DNA from: Amycolatopsis decaplanina DSM 44594
Lineage (GTDB): Bacteria > Actinomycetota > Actinomycetes > Mycobacteriales > Pseudonocardiaceae
Assembly (NCBI RefSeq): GCF_000342005.1
Contig: NZ_AOHO01000032.1
Span: 78,672-142,671, forward strand
DNA length: 64,000 bases
Direction of reading: 5' to 3'
Below are positions 8,741 through 17,657 of the stretch, in pieces. The translations under genes and the position numbers were made by a program. The first letter of the stretch is position 1; every line of letters begins with the position of its first letter. Below the pieces are notes generated by a model, which saw only the letters and a program-made list of their open reading frames with translations, did not search any database and was not told where the DNA came from.

Positions 8741-9472
8741 TCAGGGACGGTGGGCCAGGACGTGCAGCCTGCTGGAGATGTCCCGCAGCGGCGAGACCGT
8801 CGCGGCCGCCAGCTCGAACTCCGCCAGATCCTCTTCCCGCACCCCGCCGGGCACGAAATCCGCCACGACGCCGTCGCCCTGCAACGAGGTCACCTCGAGC
8901 CCCGCCTCGATCAGCTGCGCACGGAGCGCCTCGGCGTCGAAGCGCCGCAGCACGGTCTCCCGGCCGCCGCCGAGCACGCCGCTCTCGGCCGCGAGCAGTT
9001 CCCGCGCCTCACCGAGCCGTCCGGCCAGCGCGCGTTGCAGGATCGCGGCGTGGCGGTTCGCCACCAGCACCGAGACCGCGCCGCCGGGTTTGACCGCGGC
9101 GGCCAGCGCGGCGAGCACCGCCGCCGGGTCGTCGACGACTTCGAGCAGGCCGTGCGCGAGGACGAGGTCGGCCGATCCGGCCGCGACGTGGGCTCCGAGC
9201 GCGTCGGAGTCGTCGGCGATCACCGTGATACTGCCGGAGACGCCCTCCTCCCCGGCGCGGCGGCGCAGGGTCGCCAGCGCGTTGGGATTCGGCTCGACCA
9301 CGGTCACCAGGCAGCCCGCCGAGGCCAGCGGCACCGCCCAGCCGCCGCTGCCGCCGCCGACGTCGACGACGTGCGGCTGTTGCGCGCCTCGCGCCCGTGC
9401 GGCCCGGAGTTCTGCTTCGAGAACCCGGCGAACCGCCCCCGATCCCCGCGTGGCCACGGTGTCCGTCTTCAT
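8741..9472 (-). CDS. class I SAM-dependent methyltransferase
   Basis: 243 residues from ATG at 9472; TACCCT eight bases upstream could be a -10 for a leaderless message. Motif I VVDVGGGSGGW (~residues 37-47), an acidic residue ending strand two in VTVVEPN, and LVLAHGLLEVVDD as motif IV/post-IV mark a Rossmann methyltransferase. Mid-protein PGGAVSVLVAN is the usual motif after the substrate strand. The C-terminal third is less conserved and probably sets substrate choice, which I cannot name. Divergent from the ParA-like gene; the 3' end abuts the composite repeat. Confidence 0.85.
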   Translation of the reverse strand: MKTDTVATRGSGAVRRVLEAELRAARARGAQQPHVVDVGGGSGGWAVPLASAGCLVTVVEPNPNALATLRRRAGEEGVSGSITVIADDSDALGAHVAAGSADLVLAHGLLEVVDDPAAVLAALAAAVKPGGAVSVLVANRHAAILQRALAGRLGEARELLAAESGVLGGGRETVLRRFDAEALRAQLIEAGLEVTSLQGDGVVADFVPGGVREEDLAEFELAAATVSPLRDISSRLHVLAHRP

Positions 9473-9581
9473 AAACGCACAGGGTAATGCCCGCCTTCCG
9501 GGCGCCGCCGGGTGTAGTCCGATGCGGTGTTCGACACCTTGCCAAGGAGCCACCCCGTCGGCTGCCCGTAGGCTGTATCGA

Positions 9582-10448
9582 GTGCACACGGTCGCTGTTC
9601 TCAGCCTGAAGGGTGGCGTCGGTAAAACGACGGTCGCCCTCGGTGTCGCGTCCGCCGCGCTGCGTAGGGGCGCCCGGACTCTCGTGGCCGACCTCGACCC
9701 GCAAGGCAACGCCACCACCTCGCTGGACCCGCCCTTCACCGATCGCACGCTGGCCGACGTCCTGGAGACACCGGTGCGCTCGGTGCTCGAACGCGCGATC
9801 GCGCCCAGCGTGTGGAGCGACCAGATCGACGTCCTCGTCGGCGCCGAAGAGCTGGAGATGCTCAACGAACCCGACGCCGACAGCCGCCGCTTGGAGAACC
9901 TCTCCCGCGCGCTCGACGAACTGCACACGAACCCGCTGCGCGAGGAGCCCTACGAACTGGTGATCCTCGACTGCCCGCCGTCGCTGGGCAGGCTGACCCG
10001 CTCCGCGCTGGTGGCCGCGGACAGCGCGCTGATCGTCACCGAGCCGACGATGTACGCCGTCTCCGGCGCCCGCCGCGCGCTCGACGCGATCGAGAAGATC
10101 CGCGAAGAGCAGAACCCCGGGCTGCGGCCGATCGGCGTCGTGGTCAACAAGCTGCGCGTGCGCTCCTACGAGCACCAGTTCCGCGTGGCCGAACTGCGGG
10201 AGAACTTCGGCCCGCTGGTGATGCCGACGGCCATCCCGGACAGGCTCGCGGTGCAGCAGGCGCAGGGCGCGTGCAGCCCGATCCATGAGTGGCACTCCCC
10301 CGGCGCGCAGGAGATCGCGCTCACCTTCAACATGGTGCTGGCGAAGGTCCTGCGCTCGAGCCGGGCCGGACGGCATCGCGTCCGCGGCGAAGAAGAGCCC
10401 GAGACCACCGAAGCGCCCGCCAAGCTGAGCGACACCGGCACGGGATAA
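9582..10448 (+). CDS. ParA/MinD-like ATPase
   Basis: 288 residues from GTG at 9582, with TAGGCT seven bases upstream, so probably leaderless. It opens with the deviant Walker A KGGVGKTT (residues ~8-15), then VADLDPQGNAT (switch I) and ILDCPPSLG (Walker B). The overall length and motifs fit chromosomal or orphan ParA/Soj proteins. No parB-like gene or parS cluster is visible, so this is probably an orphan ParA-type positioning ATPase rather than the chromosome-segregation ParA. Six bases separate it from the nei2 start, so the two are probably co-transcribed. Cargo unknown. Confidence 0.9.
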   Translation: MHTVAVLSLKGGVGKTTVALGVASAALRRGARTLVADLDPQGNATTSLDPPFTDRTLADVLETPVRSVLERAIAPSVWSDQIDVLVGAEELEMLNEPDADSRRLENLSRALDELHTNPLREEPYELVILDCPPSLGRLTRSALVAADSALIVTEPTMYAVSGARRALDAIEKIREEQNPGLRPIGVVVNKLRVRSYEHQFRVAELRENFGPLVMPTAIPDRLAVQQAQGACSPIHEWHSPGAQEIALTFNMVLAKVLRSSRAGRHRVRGEEEPETTEAPAKLSDTGTG

Positions 10449-10453
10449 CGCCG

Positions 10454-11257
10454 ATGCCCGAAGGCGACACCGTATTCCTCGCCGGCAAGGTCCTCGACAA
10501 GGCCTTGGCAGGCAAGACACTGCTGCGAGGCGAGTTCAGGGTCCCTCAGCTGGCCACGACGGATCTCGCCGGTCGTGACGTGCTCGGCGTCGGCACGGTC
10601 GGCAAGCATCTGCTGACGCGCCTCTCCGGCGATCTCACCCTGCACAGTCATCTCCGCATGGACGGCAAGTGGGACGTCTACCGGCCGGGCGCGCGCTGGC
10701 GGCATCCGGCGCATCAGGCGAGGGTCATCCTCGCCACCGAGGATCTGCAGGCGATCGGGTTCCGCGTGCACGACCTCGAGCTCGTGCCCACGGACGAGGA
10801 AGACCGTCTGGTCGGGCACCTCGGCCCGGATCTGCTCGATCCACAGTGGACGGACAAACTGGCGGAGCGGGCGGCGGCCGCGCTGGCCGCGGACCCGGAT
10901 CGCGAAGTGGGCGACGCCCTGCTGGATCAGCGGATCATGGCCGGGATCGGGAACATGTACAAGGTCGAGATGTGCTTCCTGCTCGGCGTCACGCCGTGGA
11001 CACCGGTGTCCGAAGTGGACACCACGAAGGCCGTCGCGCTCGGGCGCAAGCTGCTGAAGAGCAACGCCTGGCGCACCTCGCAGACCACCACCGGCGACCT
11101 GCGCCGCGGCCGTGAGCACTGGGTCTACGAGCGGACCAAACAAGGCTGTTTCCGCTGCGGCGGACGGCTTCGGGTCGCACCCCAGGGCGCCGGGTACCAG
11201 GCGAGGCCGACCTGGTTCTGCCCGAAATGCCAGTCAGGGCCCGCTCCCGGCGGCTGA
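10454..11257 (+). CDS. nei2: endonuclease VIII-like DNA glycosylase (Nei2)
   Basis: 267 residues. The mature N-terminus PEGDTV supplies the catalytic proline (Schiff-base nucleophile) and glutamate of the Fpg/Nei family. The helix-two-turn-helix segment is RIMAGIGNMYKVE (~residues 158-170), and the C-terminal zinc finger is CFRCGG plus FCPKC. PEGDTV and overall length match mycobacterial Nei2 better than Nei1 or Fpg. It should remove oxidised pyrimidines and cleave the AP site. Follows the ParA-like gene by 5 bp. Confidence 0.93.
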   Translation: MPEGDTVFLAGKVLDKALAGKTLLRGEFRVPQLATTDLAGRDVLGVGTVGKHLLTRLSGDLTLHSHLRMDGKWDVYRPGARWRHPAHQARVILATEDLQAIGFRVHDLELVPTDEEDRLVGHLGPDLLDPQWTDKLAERAAAALAADPDREVGDALLDQRIMAGIGNMYKVEMCFLLGVTPWTPVSEVDTTKAVALGRKLLKSNAWRTSQTTTGDLRRGREHWVYERTKQGCFRCGGRLRVAPQGAGYQARPTWFCPKCQSGPAPGG

Positions 11258-11394
11258 CCTGGCCTGGTGCTTCGACATCCCCGGCGGGAAAGGGGTCGTC
11301 GCCGGTCGCGAGACGGTCGTGTTCGCGCTACGCGAACGCCCCGAAGGCCTGGTGCACTTCGACCTCTGGGGTGACGGAGATCGAAAAAATCTTG

Positions 11395-11424
11395 TTGCAG
11401 GACACCGAACTTCTCGCATAGCGT
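11395..11424 (+). promoter_or_regulatory. sigma-70-type promoter upstream of structured RNA
   Basis: TTGCAG (11395-11400) and TAGCGT (11419-11424) are separated by 18 bp, close to the actinobacterial housekeeping consensus TTGACN / TANNNT. No annotated gene begins within 370 bp, so the transcript would be the mini-ORF and the structured region downstream. Confidence 0.5.
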
Positions 11425-11455
11425 GGCGGTACACGAGAGAGGAGGTGGTCCAAAG

Positions 11456-11494
11456 TTGTATTCCAACAGGACTCGTGAGGTGGCTGTCCGCTAG
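11456..11494 (+). CDS. possible 12-codon leader peptide
   Basis: A strong GGAGG (11441-11445) lies ten bases before TTG at 11456, which opens the 12-codon frame YSNRTREVAVR after the initiator. It sits about 30 nt after the predicted -10. An overlapping frame from GTG at 11446 (VVQSCIPTGLVRWLSAS, stop at 11510) is also possible. The ribosome binding site is good for a region otherwise without genes, but translation is not proven. Confidence 0.3.
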   Translation: MYSNRTREVAVR

Positions 11495-11607
11495 CGGACC
11501 GCACGCGTAGGACTCAGAGCAGCGATACAACGCAAGTTGGAGCCACCTTCGGCTCGTCGTCTCTGCTTCGCGTGATGCCTGATAGCGAATACCAGGCAGT
11601 CACCGGG

Positions 11608-11682
11608 CCCCCGAGGTTCCCGAGCACCGGTCCGGCTCGGGCCCGGACGCCGATTCCCGGCGTTCGGGAGCCGCCTCGGGGG
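11608..11682 (+). ncRNA. candidate structured RNA with three-way junction
   Basis: Closing stem P1 pairs 11608-11616 (CCCCCGAGG) with 11674-11682 (9 bp). Inside are P2, 11619-11625 with 11635-11641 (7 bp, loop ACCGGTCCG), and P3, 11642-11652 with 11658-11668 (11 bp, one G-U, loop ATTCC). Nearly every base is in a stem. It lies ~190 nt downstream of a sigma-70-like promoter and outside any gene. I do not recognise the family. Confidence 0.45.
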
Positions 11683-11800
11683 TACCCCTATTTCCGGGTA
11701 GTCGCCCCTTCGCGAGGCCGAAGAACCACCCGCCCGCTCCGAAGGACCGTCCGCCGCTGTTCCGCCCCCAGGAACCCCGCCGACTGGATAGCCTGACGCC

Positions 11801-12361
11801 ATGCTGAGGCCCGATTTCCCGATCATCACCCAGCGCCTGACACTCCGCGCCTTCACTCCGGCGGATCTCGACGAACTCAACTCCTTCCAGTCCCGCGCCG
11901 ACGTCGCCCGCTACCTCTACTGGGGTCCGCGCAGCCGCGCCGAATCCGCCGCCGCGCTCGCCAAACGGGTGCACAGCAGCAGCCTGTCGCAGGAAGGCCA
12001 GTTCCTCGCGGTGGCCGCGGAACTGACCGAGACCGGTCAGCTGATCGGCGACCTGAACCTCGAATACCGCAGCAGCGAGCACCGCCAGGGCGAGATCGGG
12101 TTCGTCTTCCATCCCGATCACCACGGCAAGGGGTACGCCGCCGAGGCCGCCACGGAACTGCTGCGGCTCGGCTTCGAAGAACTGGGCCTGCACCGGATCA
12201 TCGGCCGCTGTGACGGACGCAACACCGCGTCGGCCGCACTGATGGAACGCCTGGGCATGCGCCGGGAAGCACACCTGCGTGAGAACGAGATCGTCAAGGG
12301 CGAATGGACCGACGAACTCGTCTTCGCGATGCTCGAGGACGAGTGGAAGGCGAGCCGCTAG
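11801..12361 (+). CDS. GNAT acetyltransferase (RimJ/RimL-like)
   Basis: 186 residues. ATG at 11801 sits six bases after TAGCCT, implying a leaderless transcript. The N-terminus [18 protein letters not shown] is the usual opening of RimJ/RimL-type GNAT proteins; the acetyl-CoA binding segment is [10 protein letters not shown] (~residues 107-116), and [20 protein letters not shown] is the conserved C-terminal strand-turn. Substrate may be a protein N-terminus or a small molecule; the sequence does not decide. It precedes pyrD by 23 bp but pyrD has its own leaderless-type promoter. Confidence 0.9.
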   Translation: MLRPDFPIITQRLTLRAFTPADLDELNSFQSRADVARYLYWGPRSRAESAAALAKRVHSSSLSQEGQFLAVAAELTETGQLIGDLNLEYRSSEHRQGEIGFVFHPDHHGKGYAAEAATELLRLGFEELGLHRIIGRCDGRNTASAALMERLGMRREAHLRENEIVKGEWTDELVFAMLEDEWKASR

Positions 12362-12384
12362 CGGCGACCAGGCATGATGGGGCC

Positions 12385-13434
12385 GTGCTCTTCGACAAGA
12401 TCGTCCGCCCCGCTCTCTACCGGGTCTCCGGCAGCGACCCCGAAACCGTGCACGAACGCACCATCGGCACGCTCGCCAGGCTGAGCCGGGTCTCCCCCGC
12501 GCTCGCCGCGCTCGGCCGCGTCTACCGGACGGACGATCCGGTCACCTTCCTCGGTCTCCGTTTCCCGAACCGGGTCGGCCTGGCCGCCGGGATGGACAAG
12601 AACGGCCGCGCGCTGCACGCCTGGCCCGCGCTCGGTTTCGGCTTCGTCGAGGTCGGCACGGTCACCCGGTATCCGCAGCCGGGCAACGACAAACCACGGC
12701 TGTTCACCCTCACCGAGACCGACGCGGTGATCAACCGGATGGGCTTCAACAACGAAGGCGCGGAAGCGCTCGCCGCCCGTCTCGCCGCGACCGGGAAGCC
12801 GCCGGTGCCGCTCGGTGTCAGCATCGGCAAGTCCAAGGTGACCCCGCTCGACGAGGCCGTCGAGGACTACCGGTTCTCGCTGCGGGCGCTGTACCCGTAC
12901 GCCGACTACTTCGCGATCAACGTCAGTTCCCCGAACACGCCGGGACTGCGAGCGCTGCAGGACAAGTCCGCGCTGGCCGAACTGCTCGCCGAGCTGCGGA
13001 AGACCTCGGCCGAGCTGGCAGGCGACGCGAAGCCGACGCCGGTGCTGGTGAAGGTCGCCCCTGATCTCTCCGACGAAGCGCTCGCGGAACTGCTGGAGGT
13101 CTGCCTCGAACACGGTGTCGCCGGGCTGATCGCGACCAACACGACCCTGTCCCGCGAAGGGATCGCCCCGACCGAGGCCGCCGTCGGCGAGCAGGCCGGC
13201 GGGCTGTCCGGCCGCCCGCTCACCGCGCGCGCGGTCGAGGTGGTGCGGTTCGTGCACGGCGAGACCGGCGGCAAGCTGCCGATCATCGGCGTCGGCGGGA
13301 TCTTCGACGCCGGCGCCGCCGCACGGATGCTCGACGCCGGCGCCGGTCTCGTCCAGCTCTACACCGGTTTCGCCCTGCACGGTCCCGGTCTGGTCAAGCG
13401 GGTCGCCCGAGGTCTCGCGGCCCGGCCGTACTGA
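12385..13434 (+). CDS. pyrD: dihydroorotate dehydrogenase (quinone), class 2
   Basis: 349 residues from GTG at 12385, preceded at six bases by CATGAT (leaderless type). Oxidises dihydroorotate to orotate in pyrimidine synthesis, passing electrons to membrane quinone. FMN-binding and active-site features include [20 protein letters not shown], the class-2 segment NRMGFNNEG and the catalytic-loop region [14 protein letters not shown], with IIGVGGI near the C-terminus. Length and the N-terminal helical extension identify class 2 rather than the cytosolic class 1. The 3' end overlaps the convergent amidase-like gene by 41 bp. Confidence 0.95.
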   Translation: MLFDKIVRPALYRVSGSDPETVHERTIGTLARLSRVSPALAALGRVYRTDDPVTFLGLRFPNRVGLAAGMDKNGRALHAWPALGFGFVEVGTVTRYPQPGNDKPRLFTLTETDAVINRMGFNNEGAEALAARLAATGKPPVPLGVSIGKSKVTPLDEAVEDYRFSLRALYPYADYFAINVSSPNTPGLRALQDKSALAELLAELRKTSAELAGDAKPTPVLVKVAPDLSDEALAELLEVCLEHGVAGLIATNTTLSREGIAPTEAAVGEQAGGLSGRPLTARAVEVVRFVHGETGGKLPIIGVGGIFDAGAAARMLDAGAGLVQLYTGFALHGPGLVKRVARGLAARPY

Positions 13435-15028
13435 CGAACCTCAGGTAGGCGCGCCAGCACTGGTACCGCGTCAGCTCCGTCGCCGTCGCCGTGGCGGCCT
13501 GGTCGCAAAGGACCGCCAGCGGCGTTTCCCCGTTCTCCAGCCGGATCCGGCCCAGGACGAACGGGGCGGGCAACGTGGCCGCGAAGGCGCCGAGTGCGGC
13601 CGGCGAGAGCCGCCAGCGTTCACCCGAGAGCATCGTGTGCTCGCCCGTGGCACTCACCGGCACCACCCCCGGCTGGGACGGATCGGTGGGCAGCAACAGC
13701 ATCCGGTAACCCTCACCGGTCTGGACCAGCCCGGTGAACCGAGCCCCGGCGGCGACCAGGCTTCCGTTCAACGGCTGCCCGCGCAGATGCGCGCCGAACA
13801 CCACGAGATCCGCACCCGGTGCGGGATAAGGGAAATCGGCCTGTTCGTCGGTGAGCACGGCGGCGAGGTCGATGGCGACCTGGTCGTCGAACGGCCGTAC
13901 CACCACCGAAACCCCGTACGGCCCGAGATCCGACGGCGACGCCGGCACCGTGACCGCGGCGAGGTCGAGCAGGTTGACGAACGCCGTGAACCGCTCCAGC
14001 CGTTTCGCGACGCCTTCCGGATCTGACAGCGCCTCGGAAACCTCGGGGTGGTCCGCGACGGTCGGGAGGACCAGGGCGTCGTACTCGGACAGCATCCGGA
14101 GCGCGAGCATCCCGGCCTCGGCGACGCGCTGCCTGTCGGCGGTGAAGCCGTCGTCGTGGATCAACTCGCCCACCGTCAGCAGCGCGGAGACCTCCACTGT
14201 CTCCACGAGAGCCCCGGACGCCCGCAGCGCCGAAACCGCGCCGAGGAAAGCGGACCGGGACTGGAGCGAAAGGCCGGTGAGCGTTTCGGAGCCGGGGATC
14301 GCCACCCGCGGCCGGTCGCCCGCGGACAGCCGGACGTCCGGGGGCCAGTCACGCGCGAGCGGGTCGATCCCGTCGGGACCGGTCATCAGTCCCAACGCGC
14401 GCTGGCCCAGCGTGAGACTGCGCGCGAACAGGGCGATCCCGCCGCACGGCGCGGCACCGGTCTTGGGCACCAGGCCGAGCGTCGGCTTCAGCCCGACGAT
14501 CCCGTTGAGCGAAGCGGGAACCCGGCCCGCTCCCGCCGTGTCCGTACCGACCGCCAGATCGACAAGGCCGAGCGCGACGGCGACGGCGGCGCCGCTGCTC
14601 GCGCTCCCGGAGACCCGGGCGGTGTTCAGCGCGGCGCTCACCGCGCCGTACGGGCTGTGGGTGTGCTCGAGGTCGCTGCCGAACCGGTCGCAGTTGGTCT
14701 TGCCGATCACGACCGCTCCGGCCGCGGTCAGCCGGGACACCGAGGTGGCGCCGACGCAGCAGACGTCCTCCCCCGTCGAGGGAAGGCCTGCGACGTCGAC
14801 GACGTCGGCGACCGCCACCAAGATTCCCGCGAGCGGCAGGTCCGCGCCCGCTCGGAGACGTTCGTCGACCGCCTTCGCGTCCACGAGGGCGTCTTCCAAG
14901 GGGCGCAAGGTGATCCAGACGTCGGGCCGGTCGACTTCGGCGATCCGGTCGTACGCCGCTATGACGCGCTTATAGGAGCTGGGAGGAGGGGTGGGGGTCG
15001 GCTCTGGTTCCGGGGGAAGCGTCGTCAC
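13394..15028 (-). CDS. allophanate-hydrolase/amidase homologue lacking the Ser-cisSer-Lys triad
   Basis: 544 residues from GTG at 15028 (AAAGGAC upstream). Amidase-signature domain plus the C-terminal domain of allophanate hydrolase ([32 protein letters not shown]). All three catalytic positions are alanine. The usual AVKDNIDVAG reads [10 protein letters not shown] (Ala74, codon 14807-14809); SGGSSSGSA reads SGSASSGAA (Ala143, 14600-14602); TDTAGSGRVP reads [10 protein letters not shown] (Ala167, 14528-14530). The frame is intact and surrounding motifs ([17 protein letters not shown]) are kept, so it is unlikely to be simple decay. Probably a non-catalytic binding or scaffold protein. No urea carboxylase gene is nearby. 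Overlaps pyrD by 41 bp at the 3' end. Confidence 0.85.
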   Translation of the reverse strand: MTTLPPEPEPTPTPPPSSYKRVIAAYDRIAEVDRPDVWITLRPLEDALVDAKAVDERLRAGADLPLAGILVAVADVVDVAGLPSTGEDVCCVGATSVSRLTAAGAVVIGKTNCDRFGSDLEHTHSPYGAVSAALNTARVSGSASSGAAVAVALGLVDLAVGTDTAGAGRVPASLNGIVGLKPTLGLVPKTGAAPCGGIALFARSLTLGQRALGLMTGPDGIDPLARDWPPDVRLSAGDRPRVAIPGSETLTGLSLQSRSAFLGAVSALRASGALVETVEVSALLTVGELIHDDGFTADRQRVAEAGMLALRMLSEYDALVLPTVADHPEVSEALSDPEGVAKRLERFTAFVNLLDLAAVTVPASPSDLGPYGVSVVVRPFDDQVAIDLAAVLTDEQADFPYPAPGADLVVFGAHLRGQPLNGSLVAAGARFTGLVQTGEGYRMLLLPTDPSQPGVVPVSATGEHTMLSGERWRLSPAALGAFAATLPAPFVLGRIRLENGETPLAVLCDQAATATATELTRYQCWRAYLRFVSTAGPRDLGRPA

Positions 15029-15297
15029 TGGGCGTCCTTTCCTCGGTGGGGACGAGAAAGACCACTGCGCGAGTTCCACTGTGTCCGGTCCGCCACCCTG
15101 GGACGCCCGCTCACGCGGGCTGGGTTCAGGCCCGAGCTGGGAAGAGCACTGCGTGCATGAAAGAAACGTTAGGCATCGCAGGTCGCCGTCACCAGCGGAT
15201 TCGGGTCACGCGAGCATTTCGGTATCACACAGTGAGAAGGTCGTTACGCAATGGAGTATTAGCGACGACGAATGAGACGATGGTCCAGGAAGGTTCG

Positions 15298-16281
15298 TCA
15301 GGACAGCTCGCGCAGCGCCATCGCGAGTCCGGCGAGCTTGTCGGTCGCGTCGGACAGCGACTCCTTGGACGACGTCATGCCGTCCGAACTCGCGGCGACG
15401 GTGTGCCCGGCGGCCGCGACGAGACCGCCGTAGCCGTCGAGGCCGTCGTCGAGCTGGTCGCGCAGTTGCTTGATGGCGGCGTCGAGAGCGCCGCGTTCCC
15501 GCTCGGGCGCGGCGTCACGTCCGCGTTCGATGGCCTGGATCCGGCCCGCCAGCCCGCGCAGGGCCTGCGCCGCCTCCGCGGCGGTGGTCCGGGCGTCCGC
15601 CACGGCGATCTCCGAGACCGGCATGGTACCGAGCGACGTCGGCTGCGAAAGCTGGCGAAGCAGCTCCGCCAGCGAAGCCTCGCTCTCGGCGAGGCGCTCC
15701 ATCGGCTCGCGCGCGACGGACCGCGCCGGGGGCAGCGGCGGCGGGGTGGCGGGAGCAGCGGGCAGCACGGTGCGGTTGAGCGTCCGCAGCCGCAGCCCCG
15801 ATTTGACCCCGAAGGTGCCGAAGATGACGGCGAAAGCGCCGCCCGCGATGGCCTGGAGGACGTCGGCTTGGCCGTCCTTCAACAGGCCGGTGCCCGCGAC
15901 GACGGCGAACAGTCCACAAAGGAAGGTGAGGAGGATCCAGAACGTCAGCGCCCGCGAGGTCCGGCGCTTGCGTCGCTCCAGTTTGGCGGCGGGTTCGTTC
16001 CAGCGCGCCCATTTGGCCTTCGCGTCGGCCACGACCGGGATCTGGCCCGCGGCCATCGACGTCAGCTGCTGCGAGATCTTCGGCATGGCCGGCATCTGCG
16101 GCATTTGCGGACGGGGCCGGGGCGGCGCCGGCTGAGCGGGCCGTGAAGAACCCTGCTCGGAGGGCGGGATGTAGCGCTGCAGCTTCTCCTGCGCGCGCTG
16201 GGCGTAGTCGGGCAGCTTTTCGATGTGCTTCTCAAGCTTGGCGGTGAACTCCCCGAAGTCCTTGCGCCTGCCCTGCCCCAT
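15298..16281 (-). CDS. pspM: PspM-like envelope-stress membrane protein
   Basis: 327 residues from ATG at 16281 behind GGGAGAGGG. The N-terminal KDFGEFTAKLEKHIEKLPDY helix and a proline-rich linker precede two transmembrane helices (~residues 110-160), then a long C-terminal region predicted helical. It directly follows pspA, the position of Rv2743c (PspM) after pspA in Mycobacterium tuberculosis, where it is a membrane partner of PspA. The assignment rests on that context, size and topology. No pspN-like gene follows; the next gene downstream is the unrelated amidase-like gene. Confidence 0.82.
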   Translation of the reverse strand: MGQGRRKDFGEFTAKLEKHIEKLPDYAQRAQEKLQRYIPPSEQGSSRPAQPAPPRPRPQMPQMPAMPKISQQLTSMAAGQIPVVADAKAKWARWNEPAAKLERRKRRTSRALTFWILLTFLCGLFAVVAGTGLLKDGQADVLQAIAGGAFAVIFGTFGVKSGLRLRTLNRTVLPAAPATPPPLPPARSVAREPMERLAESEASLAELLRQLSQPTSLGTMPVSEIAVADARTTAAEAAQALRGLAGRIQAIERGRDAAPERERGALDAAIKQLRDQLDDGLDGYGGLVAAAGHTVAASSDGMTSSKESLSDATDKLAGLAMALRELS

Positions 16282-16354
16282 TGCCCTCTCCCCTGTCTTC
16301 CGGCGAGACCGGTCCCGCACCCGCGTGGGTACGGGACCGGCTCCAGTTGGTGTG

Positions 16355-17197
16355 TCAGGCGGGGTTCTTGCCCTGTTCGGCCTGAACCCGTGCCTGGATC
16401 TCACGCTGGATGTCCGCGGAGCTCGACGCCTTCGGCGCGGCGGCGGTCTTGCCGTCGGTCACCTGAGCGACGGAGTCACCCTTCATGGACGCGCGGATCT
16501 GCTCCAGCCGCGAGTGCCCCGCGAGCTGCGTCGTGGAGGCCTGGACCTCCATCATCCGGCCCTGGACGGAGTTCTGTGCGAGTTCCGCCGAGCCGAGCGC
16601 GGTGGTGTAGCGCTTCTCGATCTTGTCGCGAACGTCTTCCAGCGACGGGGTGTTGCCCGGCGCGGCCAGCTGGCTCATCTGGTTCAGCGAAGCGGAGACC
16701 TGCTCCTGCATCTTCGCCTGCTCCAGCTGCGAGAGCAGCTTGGTGCGCTCGGCCAGCTTCTGCTGCAGCATGGTCGCGTTGCGCTCGACGGCCTTCTTCG
16801 CCTGCTCCGCAGCCTGAAGCGACTGGTCGTGCAGGGTCTTGAGGTCCTCGATGCTCTGCTCGGCGGTGACGAGCTGCGCGGCGAAGCTCTCCGCCGCGTT
16901 CTCGAACTCGGTCGCCTTCTGCTCGTCACCCTTGGCACGCGCCTCGTCGGCGAGCACCAGCGCCTGGCGGGTCGAAGCCTGCAGCTTCTCCACGTCGCCG
17001 AGCTGGCGGTTCAGCTTCATCTCCAGCTGACGCTGGTTACCGATCACCGAGGCGGCCTGCTGGGTCAGCGCCTGGTGGTTGCGCTGCGCCTCCTCGATGG
17101 CCTGCTGGATCTGTACCTTCGGGTCGGCGTGCTCGTCGATCTTCGACGAGAACGCCGCCATCATGTACTTCCAGAACTTCACGAACGGGTTGGCCAT
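16355..17197 (-). CDS. pspA: phage shock protein A (PspA/IM30)
   Basis: 280 residues from ATG at 17197. The N-terminal amphipathic helix [20 protein letters not shown] is followed by a long coiled coil to about residue 225, then a variable tail, as in actinobacterial PspA. It binds stressed inner membrane and assembles into large oligomers. The ECF-type promoter 70-100 bp upstream and the clgR gene next to it link it to envelope stress. pspM follows after a 73-bp gap. The ribosome binding site GGAGGAG runs almost into the start, which is unusually close. Confidence 0.95.
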   Translation of the reverse strand: MANPFVKFWKYMMAAFSSKIDEHADPKVQIQQAIEEAQRNHQALTQQAASVIGNQRQLEMKLNRQLGDVEKLQASTRQALVLADEARAKGDEQKATEFENAAESFAAQLVTAEQSIEDLKTLHDQSLQAAEQAKKAVERNATMLQQKLAERTKLLSQLEQAKMQEQVSASLNQMSQLAAPGNTPSLEDVRDKIEKRYTTALGSAELAQNSVQGRMMEVQASTTQLAGHSRLEQIRASMKGDSVAQVTDGKTAAAPKASSSADIQREIQARVQAEQGKNPA

Positions 17198-17267
17198 CTC
17201 CTCCGCCTGCCTTCTCGCATCCCACGGGCTGTTACCTCGAGGTGGGGCGTCCCCTCTGTGATGTTGC

Positions 17268-17294
17268 AACGTCCCGACCCCGGCGTTGAGTTCC
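17268..17294 (-). promoter_or_regulatory. ECF sigma (SigE/SigH-type) promoter of pspA
   Basis: Read on the minus strand: GGAAC (17294-17290), an 18-bp spacer, and CGTT (17271-17268). This matches the actinobacterial SigE/SigH-type consensus GGAAY-N18-CGTT. The transcript would start about 65 nt before the pspA ATG, separating pspA-pspM transcription from clgR. Confidence 0.6.
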
Positions 17295-17418
17295 ATCGTG
17301 TCAGGTCGGCGTCCCGCGTTCCAGGCGACCCCGGCGGAATTCAGGGATACCCCTGACTGTGATGTCCACGACCTTTCGGGTTCACCGTCCGGTGACGGTG
17401 GGTGAAGACGGCCCTGGC

Positions 17419-17577
17419 TCAACGGCGCAGGGCGGTCTCCCGTTCAATCCGTGAAAGCTTCTTGGGGTTGTGCACCGCGTAGAGCCCGGTGAAGAGGCCG
17501 TCGTCGACGCGCAACGCGACAACGGTATCGACCTCGCCGCCGAGCCGGAGGATCAGCGCAGGCGGCTCCTGACCAGG
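17419..17577 (-). pseudogene. C-terminal remnant of a SigJ-type ECF sigma factor
   Basis: About 52 codons ending at the stop at 17419 read GGEVDTVVALRVDDGLFTGL and then [20 protein letters not shown]. That is the end of the SnoaL-like C-terminal extension of SigJ/ECF41-type sigma factors. The sigma-2 and sigma-4 regions are absent: upstream sequence is the clgR terminator hairpin and then clgR itself. I read it as the stub left after deletion of a sigma gene between clgR and pspA. Expression as a short protein is not excluded. Confidence 0.65.
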
Positions 17578-17624
17578 CGGGCACGTTCGACAACGCCGCG
17601 AGCTGACCAGTGAGCGGGAAACGC

Positions 17625-17657
17625 GAGAGGCCCCAGGCGGACTGCCTGGGGCCTCTC
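17625..17657 (-). terminator. clgR terminator hairpin
   Basis: Arms GAGAGGCCCCAGGC (17625-17638) and its exact complement (17644-17657) form a 14-bp stem with a 5-nt loop, 11 bases past the clgR stop. It suggests that clgR and pspA are not a simple single transcript here. Confidence 0.75.

Larger units (their letters stand above)
11258..11800 (+). other. 543-bp intergenic region with promoter, mini-ORF and structured RNA
   Basis: No full gene. 11259-11385 keeps strong G/C third-position bias in one plus frame (visible as AWCFDIPGGKGVVAGRETVV) but has no start and fades into AT-richer sequence, so it may be a decayed gene. Next come a sigma-70-like promoter (11395-11424), an AGGAGG with a short TTG ORF, small hairpins (for example GCCTG/CAGGC at 11577-11597), and a predicted three-way-junction RNA (11608-11682). 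The last ~110 bp carry the leaderless promoter of the acetyltransferase gene (TAGCCT at 11789). Confidence 0.55.

Noticed and set aside
9582..10448. Chromosomal parABS segregation locus
   Set aside because: There is a ParA-like ATPase but no ParB gene and no parS-like 16-bp palindromes nearby.
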